64,000 bases of DNA from Chondrilla cf. caribensis (taxonomy: Eukaryota; Porifera; Demospongiae; Chondrillida; Chondrillidae): contig OZ026549.1 of assembly GCA_964020155.1 (NCBI GenBank), forward strand, positions 3,520,133 to 3,584,132, read 5' to 3'. The notes below the pieces were generated by a model, which did no database searches, had not been told where the DNA came from, and saw nothing but the letters and a program-made list of their open reading frames with translations. The number at the start of each line of letters is the position of its first letter. Within the stretch, counting starts at the first letter, position 1. Below are positions 40,742-54,072 of the stretch, piece after piece. The position numbers and the translations under genes are program-made.

Positions 40742-43700
40742 AGTATTTTTCTCTCCCGAACACTTAATTTTTATTCCACTATCTGTTATTATATAAAGAG
40801 GTATAGTATGTACGTATATGCAATATTTTACATGTATGTTCTGCAATGTTATCATTCCAAATACATGTACAACTTAATTGTTTTCTAACCCTAAGTCACA
40901 GTTAGCGTGTACATGATCAATTATAACTCATTTGGTTGGGTATTTGTTTCACAATTATTATCCTTTTCCTCTATGTACATCGTCTGTTGGTGAATGTATT
41001 ACACACATGCACACCATTATATTTTTGTATACGTATGCTTACAATTGTGATCAGTAAGTTATGGTATACATAATTGGAGTACAGTGTAAAAATTGAATTA
41101 ATATTACATTTAATGAAATCAAGATGCTAACCATGCATGCGTTAGCCAAGTTGCATGCATACATACTACATAATATAATAATATCGGAGAAGCTATAGTA
41201 TGATGGTCACACCTGGTTCATCTGAATACCTTATTTACCCAACACTCCCTTGTGATTCACCTTCCCTGAGTTGTGGCCAACATTAACCCTCGTTGCATGA
41301 TCCAACACCTGGGTTAGTTGACAAATTTTGCCAGAAACTGACATGGGTGGATAAACCAGCTAGTCACACTGTAGCTGTATAAGTCTATATATAATAATAT
41401 TGAGGAATTCAGTAGTCAAGACATGGGTATGAGGACAGTATGACACATGCGTAACATACATACATACCATATCTCAAGGGCACAAAGTGCTGAGGACAAG
41501 TATTATTACTTTTTATAATTATGTCACACTGCCCAAGGGTCCAAGTCCAGTATTGCATCCATTGTTGTCACATACATTGACATGTGCATTACGTCACCAT
41601 AATGCTTGGAAGTTGTACTGTTTCCATGGCAAATGTTGTTGAAGTATTGAAGACCACAAGCTAGCTATAGCTAGGTAGGTTATATTATAAAAATATTCTA
41701 TTAGGACATATTCATGTATACGTACAATGCCAAACAGTTTAACCAACCAGTATACTGTATATACTGTATATACTGTATGCATAAATAAGCATGTGCATTT
41801 CACACATATAACGCAAGTGCATCATGCATGATCAATGTTTTACATCTATGTATGTACTGTTATTGTGCACAATGTACTATTAATATCATAGTGTACGTAC
41901 GTGCATAGATCCATGTACTCATTGAGTGCATTTACATAGATCGACCCGTTTTGAGTGCACATACGTATGTAGATCTGATTATAGTGCACCAACATTAACC
42001 CTTCTTACTCCCTATCAGTGTGGTTCAATATTAAATGTACTGAACTATATACGTACACTGGTTTTGGTAACCAACAGAATTCAATTAACTGCAAACAAAA
42101 CGTAGGAGATTCAGATAAATCTTCATGCCTAATCATTCCCCTGCCTCTAATATTATAATCTACAAATTGGCCACAATAATAATTGAAATGTGATGCACAT
42201 ATTATACTTATGAAGTATAATACACTAGTAAAAAATGTGAATAAGATTTCATGTACACATGTACAAACTTTGATAGTTGTGCATAGAATTAGTGATACAA
42301 TATAGCAGCAACAGCTAGAGCCTTACAACCAGCATTGAGAATGACACTACTACTAGCTGCATCAAATTTACCTCTGATCACTTCAAGCTACTCTTAGAAT
42401 GCTTGTGATTGCTGAATATACATATGTTATTATGTGTGGTTTAGGGCTGCCATTTTGTTTTCGCATCATCCCTACTTATCTATGATATCAACTAAAAGGA
42501 AATGGCATAGGCATGGAGTTAACAAGAGGTGAAGGAACAAGCTTAGGATTAATTTAGACCATCCAATAATCTTCACTGCAAAAACAAGAATTGCATATTA
42601 TGTACTTAATATGTACGTAAAATAGATTTCTGTACTGCTTTAGATGTCGGGATTGTTATATTCCAATGGTCTGTTCATTCCAACAGCCTAATTCAAGCAT
42701 AATTCTCATTTTATTCCTCCATTTTTTGTACAGTCACCCCCATATTATCGTTTTTGTTTTCATATTTGATGTTTCTATTACACTGTCTTTGTTTGTGTAT
42801 GTCAACTGCTTACTGTGTAAGGTCTATGGATTCACTATTCGCTGACACATCAGGTATATTGTTATGGTGTCTTACATAGTAGATTGCAAACTAATGAGAT
42901 AATAGACAGTTGCAGAGCATCAAAGGTCCATGTGATTTACATCAGGAATTCATCAATGCATTAAATTTGATTTGATCCAATGGTACAGCTACATTCCATG
43001 TGAGTGACCATTAATGATTATAATATGCATGGATGTATCACCACCTATGTTGAGAACTACATATATGACAATATAATAATCAATTTGACGACCTACATAT
43101 TATACGTATATATACACAATATAAGTTCCTAACTTCATACCACATGCAATCCAACTTTGATGAATGCATATGTAGTAATTTGCTTTAACATCTTTGTAAG
43201 GTGGTAACACTGGATTTGTATATATAATAATACTGGATTTACAATATATCAGCCTGCTATGCATATGTATATGTAGCCGAAGGCATGCTTGCTTCAAAAT
43301 TAACATTCACTACACACATCACCACTATCAATTTATTCAATCAACTTTCTGGACAAATTTGATACAGGCTACTTAAATAGGTTATTATCAGAAGGTAATG
43401 TAATTAATAATCATAATATTGTCAAAATTCTCTATGCACTTTTGCTTACCATAACCTTTACAGGGCTTCATCTTGGATAACATGCATGGTTGATGGTTGC
43501 GTGATCATAAAAGGATGATGAAATTGTATGTTATACTATAATATGCAATTGTATAAATACTATATCATTGAAGCATTTCATATTATTCTGATGTGTCTTT
43601 GGTTATGAAGATTGATTACCACAGCTTCTACATCTTTGTAGTCATGCAGGTAGTTACGTACATGTACACATGTCACATTTGATTACATAAAATGTTACAA

Positions 43701-43785
43701 TAAAATTCATGTTGTCTCCGATCAATCAAAACATGTGTCATTCACTTTCAAGGCCATGGCATTGGTAACGATGAAAGGGTTCCCA
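40742..43785. other. 3-kb gap between the homeobox gene and TXNDC15
   Basis: Longest gene-free stretch in the gene-dense half. It is AT-rich with many TACGTA and TATACTGTATA strings (for example 41752-41780) and one dispersed-repeat copy at 42645-42695. No open frame or splice chain was recognised. Position beside a developmental regulator makes it a candidate for cis-regulatory DNA, but no motif cluster stands out by eye. Confidence 0.5.
42645..42695 (+). repeat. Dispersed repeat, copy B
   Basis: Counterpart of 33655-33720: GATGTCGGGATTGTTATATT followed by CCAATGGTCTGTTCATTC. Same orientation, 9 kb away. Confidence 0.55.
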
Positions 43786-46308
43786 CTACAATACATGCTT
43801 GAGTATAAGATATACAGACACTACTAAGATGTATAAAAGCGAGAAAAGCAATATCCAGTCTGTAACAGGTACAGGCTCAGTGAGTAAGGGTCCTTGAAAA
43901 TCATCAGGTGTTACTACCACATCTTCATCAATCACAATACCTAGTTTGTGAACAGAAATGTCAATATAATTGATACATCGATGGCAGCTGTTGTGTTGCA
44001 TCACCCTGTAACATTAGTCATCATTGAATAGGCTCATACACATATCATTATTAAATTATTGTACATGTATTTATAGTATAGACTATATTCATATCACTCG
44101 TCTAGCCAAGGTCAGTATGTGGCATTGCTCCTATACTTTGTTTTCACCTCACCATATATTATTACCATTGCATATTATGTATGACCTGGCATGGTATATG
44201 TTGCAATATGAAATTATTAATGTGAATATTAGTACTAGTAACATGAGATAGCACAGTAGGTGGTGACATACCAATACACCTGTATGTCCATTGCGACAAA
44301 TTAACAGTCAGTACTTCCAGGTGATCATACTAGCCACAAATGTTGTACTAGTGTCTGAGCAAGATTACCTGTTATGTCTGAAATTCTCTTGCACAGAGAT
44401 TTGAAAGTAGAGGAAGGGTCAAATCGTTTTGCAACTTTTCCATCATAGTAAAGAACAATTGAAGGATAATAAGCAATGATGTAGTCCCTGGTTGCTCTGT
44501 GGGAAAGATATGAAACTAGAGATAATCAGAACTAGCTGGAATACAACAACACTTGGCATGTTGAATAAACAAATCACAAAGCCCTTGAGGGGTTTCCTAA
44601 CCACTGATAATAACAACAGGGAAGACTACAATATGTCAAGGACAAAAAGAATCACAATTGAACAGGCTACTTGAGAGACATAACAAAACATACAGATACA
44701 ACAGTATTATACATGCCATGTACACAAATTGTAAGTATACCATATTATACAATATCATATCAACCCAGAATATGTATTCAAATTACATACGTACATAATA
44801 AGGAGTACATGTGAGAATGCGAGATGCAACTGAGTAAAGTAATAACTCTGATAGAGTAACGCAAGGTATAAAACTTCAATAGGTATATTGTGAAATATAA
44901 GTAGCAATTCTTGGAGCCGAGAACATATGATATGCTAAATATGATTACAATCACTGTAGCAGTAAATGGAAAATACGTAATACTAACCACTTCACAGAGT
45001 CATTTTGGTAATGTATCGTGTCATTAAAAACTACCCCTGTTGTAACCAATACTGTTATTTTAAGTGTGAATACATCTATGTCAAGACAGCCACCAAGTGA
45101 CCACTGGTTGTCACTACAGTCAAAACATCAACCTCCACCTTGCATGACTTCAACCTGGTTTGGTAGGCGACACGTCCCGTGGTAATACACATTACAAAAC
45201 ACATCCCTAGGGGTACTTGGGATACATTTATCTATAACCTATGTAGGATATGAACATAAACAGATAGAAGATGCAGGCACACACCAAATCATTTGGGCTA
45301 TATACACTCAAAGACTGCATTGATGATCTACATTGTAAGCGAAATTACAGTATATATAGTAATAGAGTAATAGTGATATTGTATAATGACTTACGTAGAT
45401 GAATCTGTAAAGTCTATACCAACCATCTCAACAAATAACATAAGACACTACATAGGCTTCATTTCACGTCAAGTCTCTACATTGTCAACATGGTGGGTTT
45501 CCAATCCTGTTCTTATGGTATCCATGGTATAACATCACAATTGTTTTGGGAGATAACATTATGAACCATATAAAATGACACAAACATAGATAGGTTGTTA
45601 CTACATTCCAAGTACGTACCACAGTCCTGGACACCAAAGGAAAATCATCCACATTCAACTAAACTACAAAAGTAGCACTTCCCCAGTGATGGGAGGAAAC
45701 ATTCTATTTTTACCTTTAACAAAGATGTTGCATTGTGGATACAAAGTTTTTCCAAAGTTTCATTGTCATTTCGGACTATAGGCTTGATACATACATAAAT
45801 ACTTCCTAAAGAATCACCAAGATGATGCACAATTATACACTCACCTACTGTGCTCAATAACATCAATAGCCAGTACAGGAAAGGCATGATATATGCGTCC
45901 CAGGGCATTAAATTTAGATGCCGCTTTTGCTGAAAACGGACAATCAGCAGCAAAAAAGAAAACTAAAGTACAGAAGCTTTTCACAGTGTTATTGTACAAA
46001 ACATCCCAAAGTTCAAGATCATTCACTAATTTTGTTCTACCGAGGTATGAGTACCGCGAAGCTGACTCTGTTGATAAGTGTTTGATGTTGACACAAGGAA
46101 TTAGAGGACCTGAGTTTGAACTTTTATTGACAATGCCACATTCTTGCGTGAAAACCGAATAACTGTTATTTTCTACAAGATTCAGACAAACATTGGACTC
46201 GGATGATACTGAAATAACTAGCATTAAAGTGATAAAAACGGATGATTCCCGCATCCAACAACATCTGGTCCAAAATCCAACGAACTCGGACGTCCTCACG
46301 TCAGCCAT
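43786..46308 (-). CDS. TXNDC15: Thioredoxin domain-containing protein 15
   Basis: Single-pass membrane protein with a lumenal thioredoxin-like fold. In mammals it is a ciliary transition-zone component linked to Meckel-Gruber syndrome. Three exons fit: 46308-45845, 44496-44369, 43940-43786, giving 248 residues. A hydrophobic signal segment lies at about 24-36. The thioredoxin core begins near residue 108 (NTVKSFCTLVFFFAADCPFSAKAA), with a single active-site cysteine, Cys123 in a CPFS motif, as in the CRFS motif of the human protein rather than a CxxC. It is followed by VLAIDVIEHSR, AYYPSIVLYYDGK and ISDITG. The last exon has the family phrase DVVVTPDDFQGPL, then a transmembrane helix starting DWILLFSLLYILV and a short tail. 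The human protein is about 360 residues; the shortfall is in the N-terminal region. It is head to head with FIP1. Confidence 0.88.
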
Positions 46309-46392
46309 TTCTCGAGTATATTGCGCAATGATCGGACAGTGCGTATGATCAAGACAGAGCATGAAGCAACACCATGCGGCAGTGGAAATTAA
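46309..46392. promoter_or_regulatory. Bidirectional promoter TXNDC15/FIP1, 84 bp between start codons
   Basis: Both 5' UTRs and the core promoters of two divergent genes must fit in or overlap this interval. ATTGCGCAAT, a perfect palindrome matching the C/EBP-type bZIP consensus, lies at 46320-46329. No TATA box is present. Confidence 0.7.
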
Positions 46393-49300
46393 ATGGCCGG
46401 TCTACTCCAGGACACAAAGGATATGCATGTCGAAGATTTAGAAGACCAGTGGCTCTATGGAGCCCGTGAGTATCGTTATTAATTATTTTATAGATTAGTG
46501 GACTGATTGACGTCAACTTTGGACTTGATCTGTGTATCAAAAGTGCTCCAAAGTGTAGTGATCGCCCCAAGGATCTGCTGCTGTAGTAGTCCCTTTATTC
46601 TGGTAATCTTCCTAATTAGAGGTTAAAGTATCTGAATCGGACGGACAATTGATATACGGACACATAAACTATCATTTCAAGATGTCCGCTCCTCCACATG
46701 CTTCTATTTTATGTCCATGCAGTTGTCCAGTTTTGTTGATGTTTTGTTGCACGTGTAGGACTCAGTAAGGGAACCATGGGTACTAGTGTACGCCTACATC
46801 CCCACACACAAGGATCTAGGTTCTACCTGACTGAGTTAACTGCTCTATAGATGGGGTACTGAACATCTATGTATCTACATCAATCAATCTACCTGAGCTG
46901 TTACTGAGTATACGTACGTATATGCCAATATAGAGATTTAGAAAATGGAATATACACATCATCTAGAGTAAATACGCTGAAATAAAAACAGTTGATATGT
47001 ATTGTTATTTTTCCAATCAGGATGTTCCCTTTCAGTTTAATTATGTGATTGTCATAGATACATCATATTTATCTCATTTTTCAGAAGGCTAATGCTCATC
47101 ATGTGTGAAATATCTAACTGGTCTTTTGTCTTGATACATGTTCAGTATACCCCATATCCACCTCCTTTATCACTATGGCTATCTCAGTTTATACATGCAT
47201 ACCTATTTGCAATGACATTTTCTGCCTCTGTACTAGGGGAAGAAGATGCAAGTCAACATCAAGTTGATGCAACAGGGTATAATAAGCTTGAAATCTCTGC
47301 AGAAGTGGAGGATACTGAGCAAAGGTGAAAATATGCAAGTTCAAACCTTGTCTCTACTTGTACAGGCATGTTTATTATTCAATATCTCCATTATACCAAT
47401 CTTTAGAAAAGCCCATCTTGTAATGAACTACTCAACTCCATACAGTGTATATTTCTTCTTCTAAAGATTTATTGAGCTTGGCATAGCATCGAAGAAATAT
47501 ATACATCTACATAGCAATGAACCTCTACGATATAATTCCATACAGTGTGTACATATTTGATATGTTATCATGCAATTTGAAACAAGCAACTGTAGTGCCT
47601 TATTTCTGAGTGAGATTAGCTCTCCTTGAAATTATTAGGTACACACATGTTAGTGTCATAGCTGTCTTTTATTTTCATTTGTTGAGCATGGAAATTCACT
47701 TGTCCCTATTATTGACATATCTGAACAGTATGTATTGTCAATTCACCAGGGGATTGACTAACCAAACATCCACTCATTGCTAATTTATGGCTAACCAAAC
47801 ATATACTCTGTGCTAATTTATATCATGTACAATAAATGTCATTCAATAGTAGTCTGAATTTGATCCACTCAGGCTAGAGCCACAACAGATTAACCTGATT
47901 AGTGTAACAGTTCAATACTTATACATTGTACAGTGTGCCATTGTATCTTGTACTGAACTGTACAACATTGGATTACTACTAATTATTTAATAAAAAACCT
48001 GACAGATGTACGAAAACAGTGACATATTTGATACTATATTGGGAAAATATACTTATGTACAGCGACTTTCTGTTAATCCGCCAACTCCATATCTGCCAAA
48101 CCTTTATCCATCACATACAATCTCCCAGCACCAATATAATGTACAAGTACTAACGAATATCAAGTTAATCCTCCAAACTTTGATCCACCACATTTTTTGG
48201 AAATGAAATTCTGGCATATCAACACAAATACACTGTACATAGAAGTAGACCCATAGTGTGGAGGGCACTCATGTCAGAAAATGAAAGTAAACAATTGATA
48301 TATTTGTTAGTGAACAGTCTCCAGATAGTCTCACCTTATCTGTCAAACACTGCAAAGTGAATTTGTTATTGTACAAGTTTTTTCATACATGTATTATGTA
48401 CATATGTATAATGTATGTGCATTCAAATCTCTAAAATGTCACCAGTTGTTGTCTCCATATGTGGCCTCCATTTCATATTGAGTTGCATTTCAGGTTGTTT
48501 TATCATTGTACTTTTCTGTCATGGGTTAATTTTATGTCTTACATAGGTAAACTGCTCACCAGATGTTTCAATAGTACTTCAATTCGCTTACTGAACACCA
48601 GTAGATAGTGTTATTGTATATTCAAACAGGTTCATTAACTTAGTTATTGGTTCCCAGAATGATGAGAAAACATTGCCATACGTACATTGGATGGTACTGC
48701 TGTTCATTGATAACCTGTTGCGAGTATCTGACCCACGCTGTATTGCAGGGAATGATTGTCAATCATAAGGCCATATTGTAGAACAAGACCAGTATATCCT
48801 ACATGTACGTATGTTGCAATTATACATATGTACTACATAGCTGAGGGATATGCTAAGTATCACCTGGCTGTAGGCAATGCTATCTGACTGGGATTCTGTC
48901 TATAGCGACCCTATTGTAGTAGGGACAGCGTTTGCTCACTACATGGACCAACAAATATAAAATACACTAAATAGTGTATTTGGATACACAACAGTGTTCT
49001 CAGATGATTATGTTCCTTGTGATGGATGTATTGATCTATTCATATCTTTCCACTGCTTCTATCTTCTCATACTCTTATAGGACTAATTATCAGGATAGTA
49101 CCACTCCAACAAAAGTACGTACAGTGTGTAAGCATTTAGCAGAAAAACAGCAAAATTGTATTTTGTCGTATCCATACACTTCACTTTGAATATGTACTGA
49201 AGATTTGTTGTTTCATATTGTACTACGTATGTAACTATTTGTACTGCATATATACTATTATATTGCCTTTAGGACAGCTGCATAGGAATGGACCCTTCGA

Positions 49301-52300
49301 TCCTATAGTTCATATGCGTGAATGACATTGATTGACCTTGATTAGCCACTCGCTGACCTTTGATAGTTAATTGATTACTCAGTTGACACACCTAGGCTTT
49401 CAGGGATGCATTTATCTGTCTTGCTCTCTTTGATGTTGTTGTGAATCAGAATGCATACACATGAATGAGACGTAATAATATGTTTCTTCGTAAGGATTAC
49501 CCCTTTGAAGAAGACAGTTCCAGTGACAGTGATAGTGATGATGTACAAATACACATTGGACAGATACGGACTACACCTTTTTCACAGTTAGTGTTCATGC
49601 GGACTAATTCCTACTTCCTGAAGTACATGATTATTGTACATTTCTTGATTTGTAGGCCGTATCGACCGCAGCAAAAACCACCACCAGGTATGGCTTCCAA
49701 TTCCATGATGCGCATACAATATTGCCTGATGTAATCCACCATACTGCTTACTCTGATGTAGCTGTACTTAGGTACAGAGGTACAGAGGTAGGGTCAGCTA
49801 TATCAGACTACATGCAGTAGGTCATAACGTAATCAGCTGTATGCCATTGTACAATGTAACTCAATATGTATAGTTACAATTGTGGTGTACATACATGATT
49901 TCTTCCCTCATCTTCCATAGGAGGCTATGGACCAACTACTGACAATGTACATAATAAAATCAACCTTGGAGAAATCGGGCAAATTAATGGTCAACCGATA
50001 TTTAACTATGATATGAATTCCTCTGACAAACCCTGGAAACAGCCTGGTTTGTACACTACACTGGCCGTGCCTCGAATGTGTGCATATTCATCATGCACTT
50101 GCTCTATTCCAGGTGCTGATATCTCTGATTACTTCAACTATGGTTTCACAGAAGAGACCTGGCGAATTTATTGTGATAAACAGAAAAAGATGAGAACTGA
50201 AGTTCAAGTTTTGACTCAAGTACACATTACACACCTATGCACGTACATAATATATCACTACTATTATTATCTATTAGTAGCATGTATGTACAGATAGCAA
50301 TAACTGTGATTTACTCCTATGACTTGTCTGTACACTAACGTATAATGTCTATTACTTATTTACTCCATTTACAGATTTCTCAAGGCGATACTGCTAAAAT
50401 GATACCAACCATTGGCCAACAAAGTAAACACTTCGAATATTGTATTGTCCTTACCCCTGCAATTTTTCTTGTGTTATGGAATTGTCTCTCATTTATGTAA
50501 ATATTTAATGTTGTTCTACTGTGTGCTGTGGTGTTACCTACTACATATCATATGCATAAAGTCAGGACAAACCATGAGCAGTATGCAGCATATAGTGTAG
50601 GACGATCAAAGGGAAATTAGGCTCTCATATCTTGACTGTGACCACACTCCTATTGATGTGAACACAACACGCTTGTTAATTGTTTCAATCATAGATACTC
50701 AAACCCACTTGAGTATCTATGTTTCAATTAACCTTTTGATGAGAATTTATATGGTTTTATAGGTATACATTCATTGCATAATAAGTGTAGCCTGTGTAGG
50801 TGTGAAACAGCAAGATAAAGCGATAATTGATTATCTCAGAGCTGCGCCCTTCTGATCAATTATCACTTTATCACTGCTCCAGCATGCCTGGACAGGCTAC
50901 AGCTATAGCTGCACACATTGCAGTAAAGTTTTGAAATCATTCACTGGACATAAATCCCCAAATGCTTATCAGATTGTTAGAGTAGGAATTTTATATACAG
51001 TATATATTGTATTATGGTCTATTGCTAGCATATTTTTACTGTCTCTGTATGTTACTCAATTCTCTCCAACTTTTGTGTTCAATTATGTGTGTGTTTTGTA
51101 GATCATTTCCACCAGGAGACCCCAACAGAGACCACGCAGCAACCAATGGGTGTGTCCTGAGTGGTTTAGTATGTTGCTTATTAGTGGCTTCTAAATTTTT
51201 TGGTTTTTTCTCACATGATACACATAGGTACCCCTCCTCCCGAGGGAAGGTCCACACCTGAGATGGACACTGGATATCCAATGAGGTGTGCTAACCTGAC
51301 TTTGTTTGGAGTAACGGCATTACTTTACTTTGGTTCTTTTCGTAGAGGACCTGTTGTACCAGGACCAGGCAAAGTACCATTATTGTCAGGTTAGTGAAGG
51401 ATATACACTGAGTACATGTACACAAACTACAATGTCACACGGGTATTATGGTGATTTGTACTTTATGTTCACATACATATTATAATACAGACCATGAAAC
51501 ATTGCATTTTTTTATTTTGGTAGGTGTACGTCCTTCCCTGGGTTCCGGGCCAGAACTTCCCTTCATGCCAAATATGCTGCCCTTTGGAGGTCCTTTCCCA
51601 GGTCCTGACGGAATGCCGATGGCCAGGCCTCCCTTCCCACTACCACACATGGTACCACCTTTCACCGGACCAATGGAAGGAAACGATGAAAAGTTTGTGT
51701 CTTGCTACATACACACATAATATTTGTTCTGTCATAGTATCCATTGTCTGCACATGTTGATTTTTTCCAGCCTACTACCACCACCAGAATTTATGCCACC
51801 TGGGCCACCACACCTGGGGGGTCCGCTACCATTTGGTCCTCCACCTGGGTTATGGGACTCTACAATAGGAGACTTGCATCCACATCCAAATATGGGGAAA
51901 ACATCTGAATCAAATGTTTCCAAAAGAGACAGCAGGTGGTCCGATCGTCGACACCCTAGACATAGATCACGTTCGGTATCCTCATCATCAAGCTATGACT
52001 CCGATAATGACAGAAGCAGACGAAGTCGAAGAGAGAGTAACAGAAGTAACCGGCGTGAAAGGAGGCGCAGATCTCGTTCACGATCGCATTCAAGATCTCA
52101 CTCTAGAGAACGCTCGAGGCGGCACAGAAGAGAGAGAGACAGAGATAGGGACAGAGATAGAAGTCATGCTAAGGAGAGAGATAGAAAAGATGTGAGTGCA
52201 TTCCTCTCCTTTGGTTCATATCTTCTACGAACCTATCTGGCAATGAGCGCATAGTACGTAAAGTGGTCGTTCGGAACACACTGTATGTTATTCGTAGTTG

Positions 52301-52820
52301 TTAGACATTGTCTATAACAGTACAAATGTATTAGGGAAATACATACATATGTGTGTGGGCTTATTAATTTTTTTGTAAGAAAAGGTGACAAATTCCTTTA
52401 AATTGCATTGTAACCAGCTGATTATTTCTGATGAGGAAACTTGCTTGAATGTGTTGAAAATTATGTTTTGAAGATTTTTTATCAATATATTTCCAGAACT
52501 GGCCTCATAATTAGTATGCTATTTTTAATTTTCAATAGAGAAATGAGGAAAGGGATCGAAAACATGAAAGGTACACACATAATAATTTTAAGTATTCTGT
52601 TTTTTTTATGAGCATGGATTATGTAAGGTGTTATTTTATGTCATTCAGTAGACGAAGACGACATCGCAGTCATTCACGAAGTCGGTCATTGGATTATTCT
52701 ACCAAGAGCAGTACAAAGTCTGGATCCAAAGAGAAGAAAAGTACTGAGTCTACTGCAGTGACTTCCAATGTCCAATCTTCAGAAGTTGAGGGTACTGCGG
52801 AACATTCACAACCTACCTAA
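46393..52820 (+). CDS. FIP1L1: Pre-mRNA 3' end processing factor FIP1
   Basis: Subunit of CPSF that binds U-rich RNA and tethers poly(A) polymerase. Fourteen exons fit: 46393-46465, 47237-47324, 49470-49586, 49656-49687, 49921-50046, 50113-50219, 50375-50423, 51102-51149, 51228-51285, 51346-51389, 51524-51692, 51771-52191, 52539-52570, 52649-52820, giving 511 residues. Order: an acidic N-terminus (DQWLYGA, DSDSDDVQIHIG), the Fip1 motif (DKPWKQPGADISDYFNYGF, then EETWRIYCDKQKKMR, about 140-175), a Pro/Gly/Met-rich stretch (exons 8-12) and an Arg/Ser/Asp-Arg rich tail (exons 12-14). This is the metazoan FIP1L1 layout. The exon 3 acceptor (GAATGAG) is weak and is the least certain boundary. Introns of 60-250 bp dominate apart from introns 2 and 7. 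Confidence 0.9.
50690..50721. repeat. Perfect 13-bp hairpin in FIP1 intron 7
   Basis: CATAGATACTCAA and its reverse complement are separated by a six-base ACCCAC loop. Confidence 0.65.
50811..50876. repeat. Long imperfect hairpin in FIP1 intron 7
   Basis: GATAAAGCGATAATTGAT (50814-50831) pairs with 50855-50872 with one mismatch. Flanking AGCA/TGCT extends the stem to about 22 bp around a one-base bulge, with a loop of about 23 nt. The size suits either a small foldback element or a small-RNA precursor. Confidence 0.55.
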
Positions 52821-53412
52821 CATTGTGACTAACTACAAGGGCGTTAGCTTTGTATTAGGCTACATTTTAGCAGTACAAGTTTCGTGTATTGCATATTATA
52901 CGTACATATGTACGTATGTATCAATGTGTTGTTGTACCAAATTTGATAACGGGGGTGTAATATGCGAATAACATTATTGCCGGCATGTGGAGTATAAATA
53001 GTATCAACTGCCATTCAAACAGCATTCATATTCATTATATACTCATTATTTACTAGATTTAGTATTACTTGGTATATTAGATTTACTTAATTTGACTTTT
53101 ATGTTACCGTTAAGTAGAATTCATTGCATGTTTAATGTAAGTACGCACGTGTATGTATGTATATAATATTATAGATGCAATTCAAAATAATTGCGTGCAA
53201 TGCATTGCCATGCAAAAAGGATATAGCATGATCAAGTGCATGTCATACATGCAGTGTTGTGAGTCTATACTATAGCTAGGCATAAAATATCTAATTAAAT
53301 TATATATTTGGTGTAAAAAGGATAATTATGAATTGAGTATGTATACACGAATTATGCAGATAATACATGTACTGTATACTGTATGTATGTGCACAATGTC
53401 TAATATAATAAA
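52821..53412. other. Convergent 3' gap between FIP1 and AAMP
   Basis: AT-rich, 592 bp. No gene recognised. A TATAAATA string near 52994 has no reading frame downstream. AATAAA-type strings occur near the AAMP end on both strands. Confidence 0.5.
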
Positions 53413-54015
53413 TTATTGCAATTGTTGCTGTATACAAAACAGCTTGGAGCAATGATCATCAGAACTTGTCAATAAACAACCTCTCGCCCTGCAGCAACAA
53501 TAATATAGATTATAATAATTATTAATGACAAGCATATGTATACTAGTGCAACATGTAATATTATTACATACTCATTTAGTGACAAATCCAACAGAGCATC
53601 GTGATGTCCTCTCCATTCCTTAAGACATTGAGCTGTTCTACTGTCCCATAGCTGTACACTTCCATCCAGGAGGGCAGCGTATATGACTGGATTGTGTCTG
53701 GACCATAACAACTTCACGATTCCAGCCTTGTGTGTGTGAGTGCGAGAGAGTGAAAACCAGTAGAGTACCACATACAAAACCTTAACAGTGTTTGAACAAA
53801 TCGAAAACAAGTCTATGTGTTGCAGATACTCACCCCTGCATTACAGTGACATCGTTCTTTCTTAGTCGAAACATCATAAATTGTGATATTTCCATTCAAA
53901 GAACCAACAGCAGCCAATGGTAAACTATGCAATCCAGAACCATTGAGTAATACCATTCTTGAGTACTAATACACTATTCTGGTACTACTAGTACTGTACA
54001 CACACACACACACAC

Positions 54016-54072
<57 letters not shown>

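Noticed and set aside
51724..52254. Independent SR-protein gene
   Set aside because: The Arg/Ser-rich frame is FIP1 exon 12 in phase with the neighbouring exons; no RRM is present.
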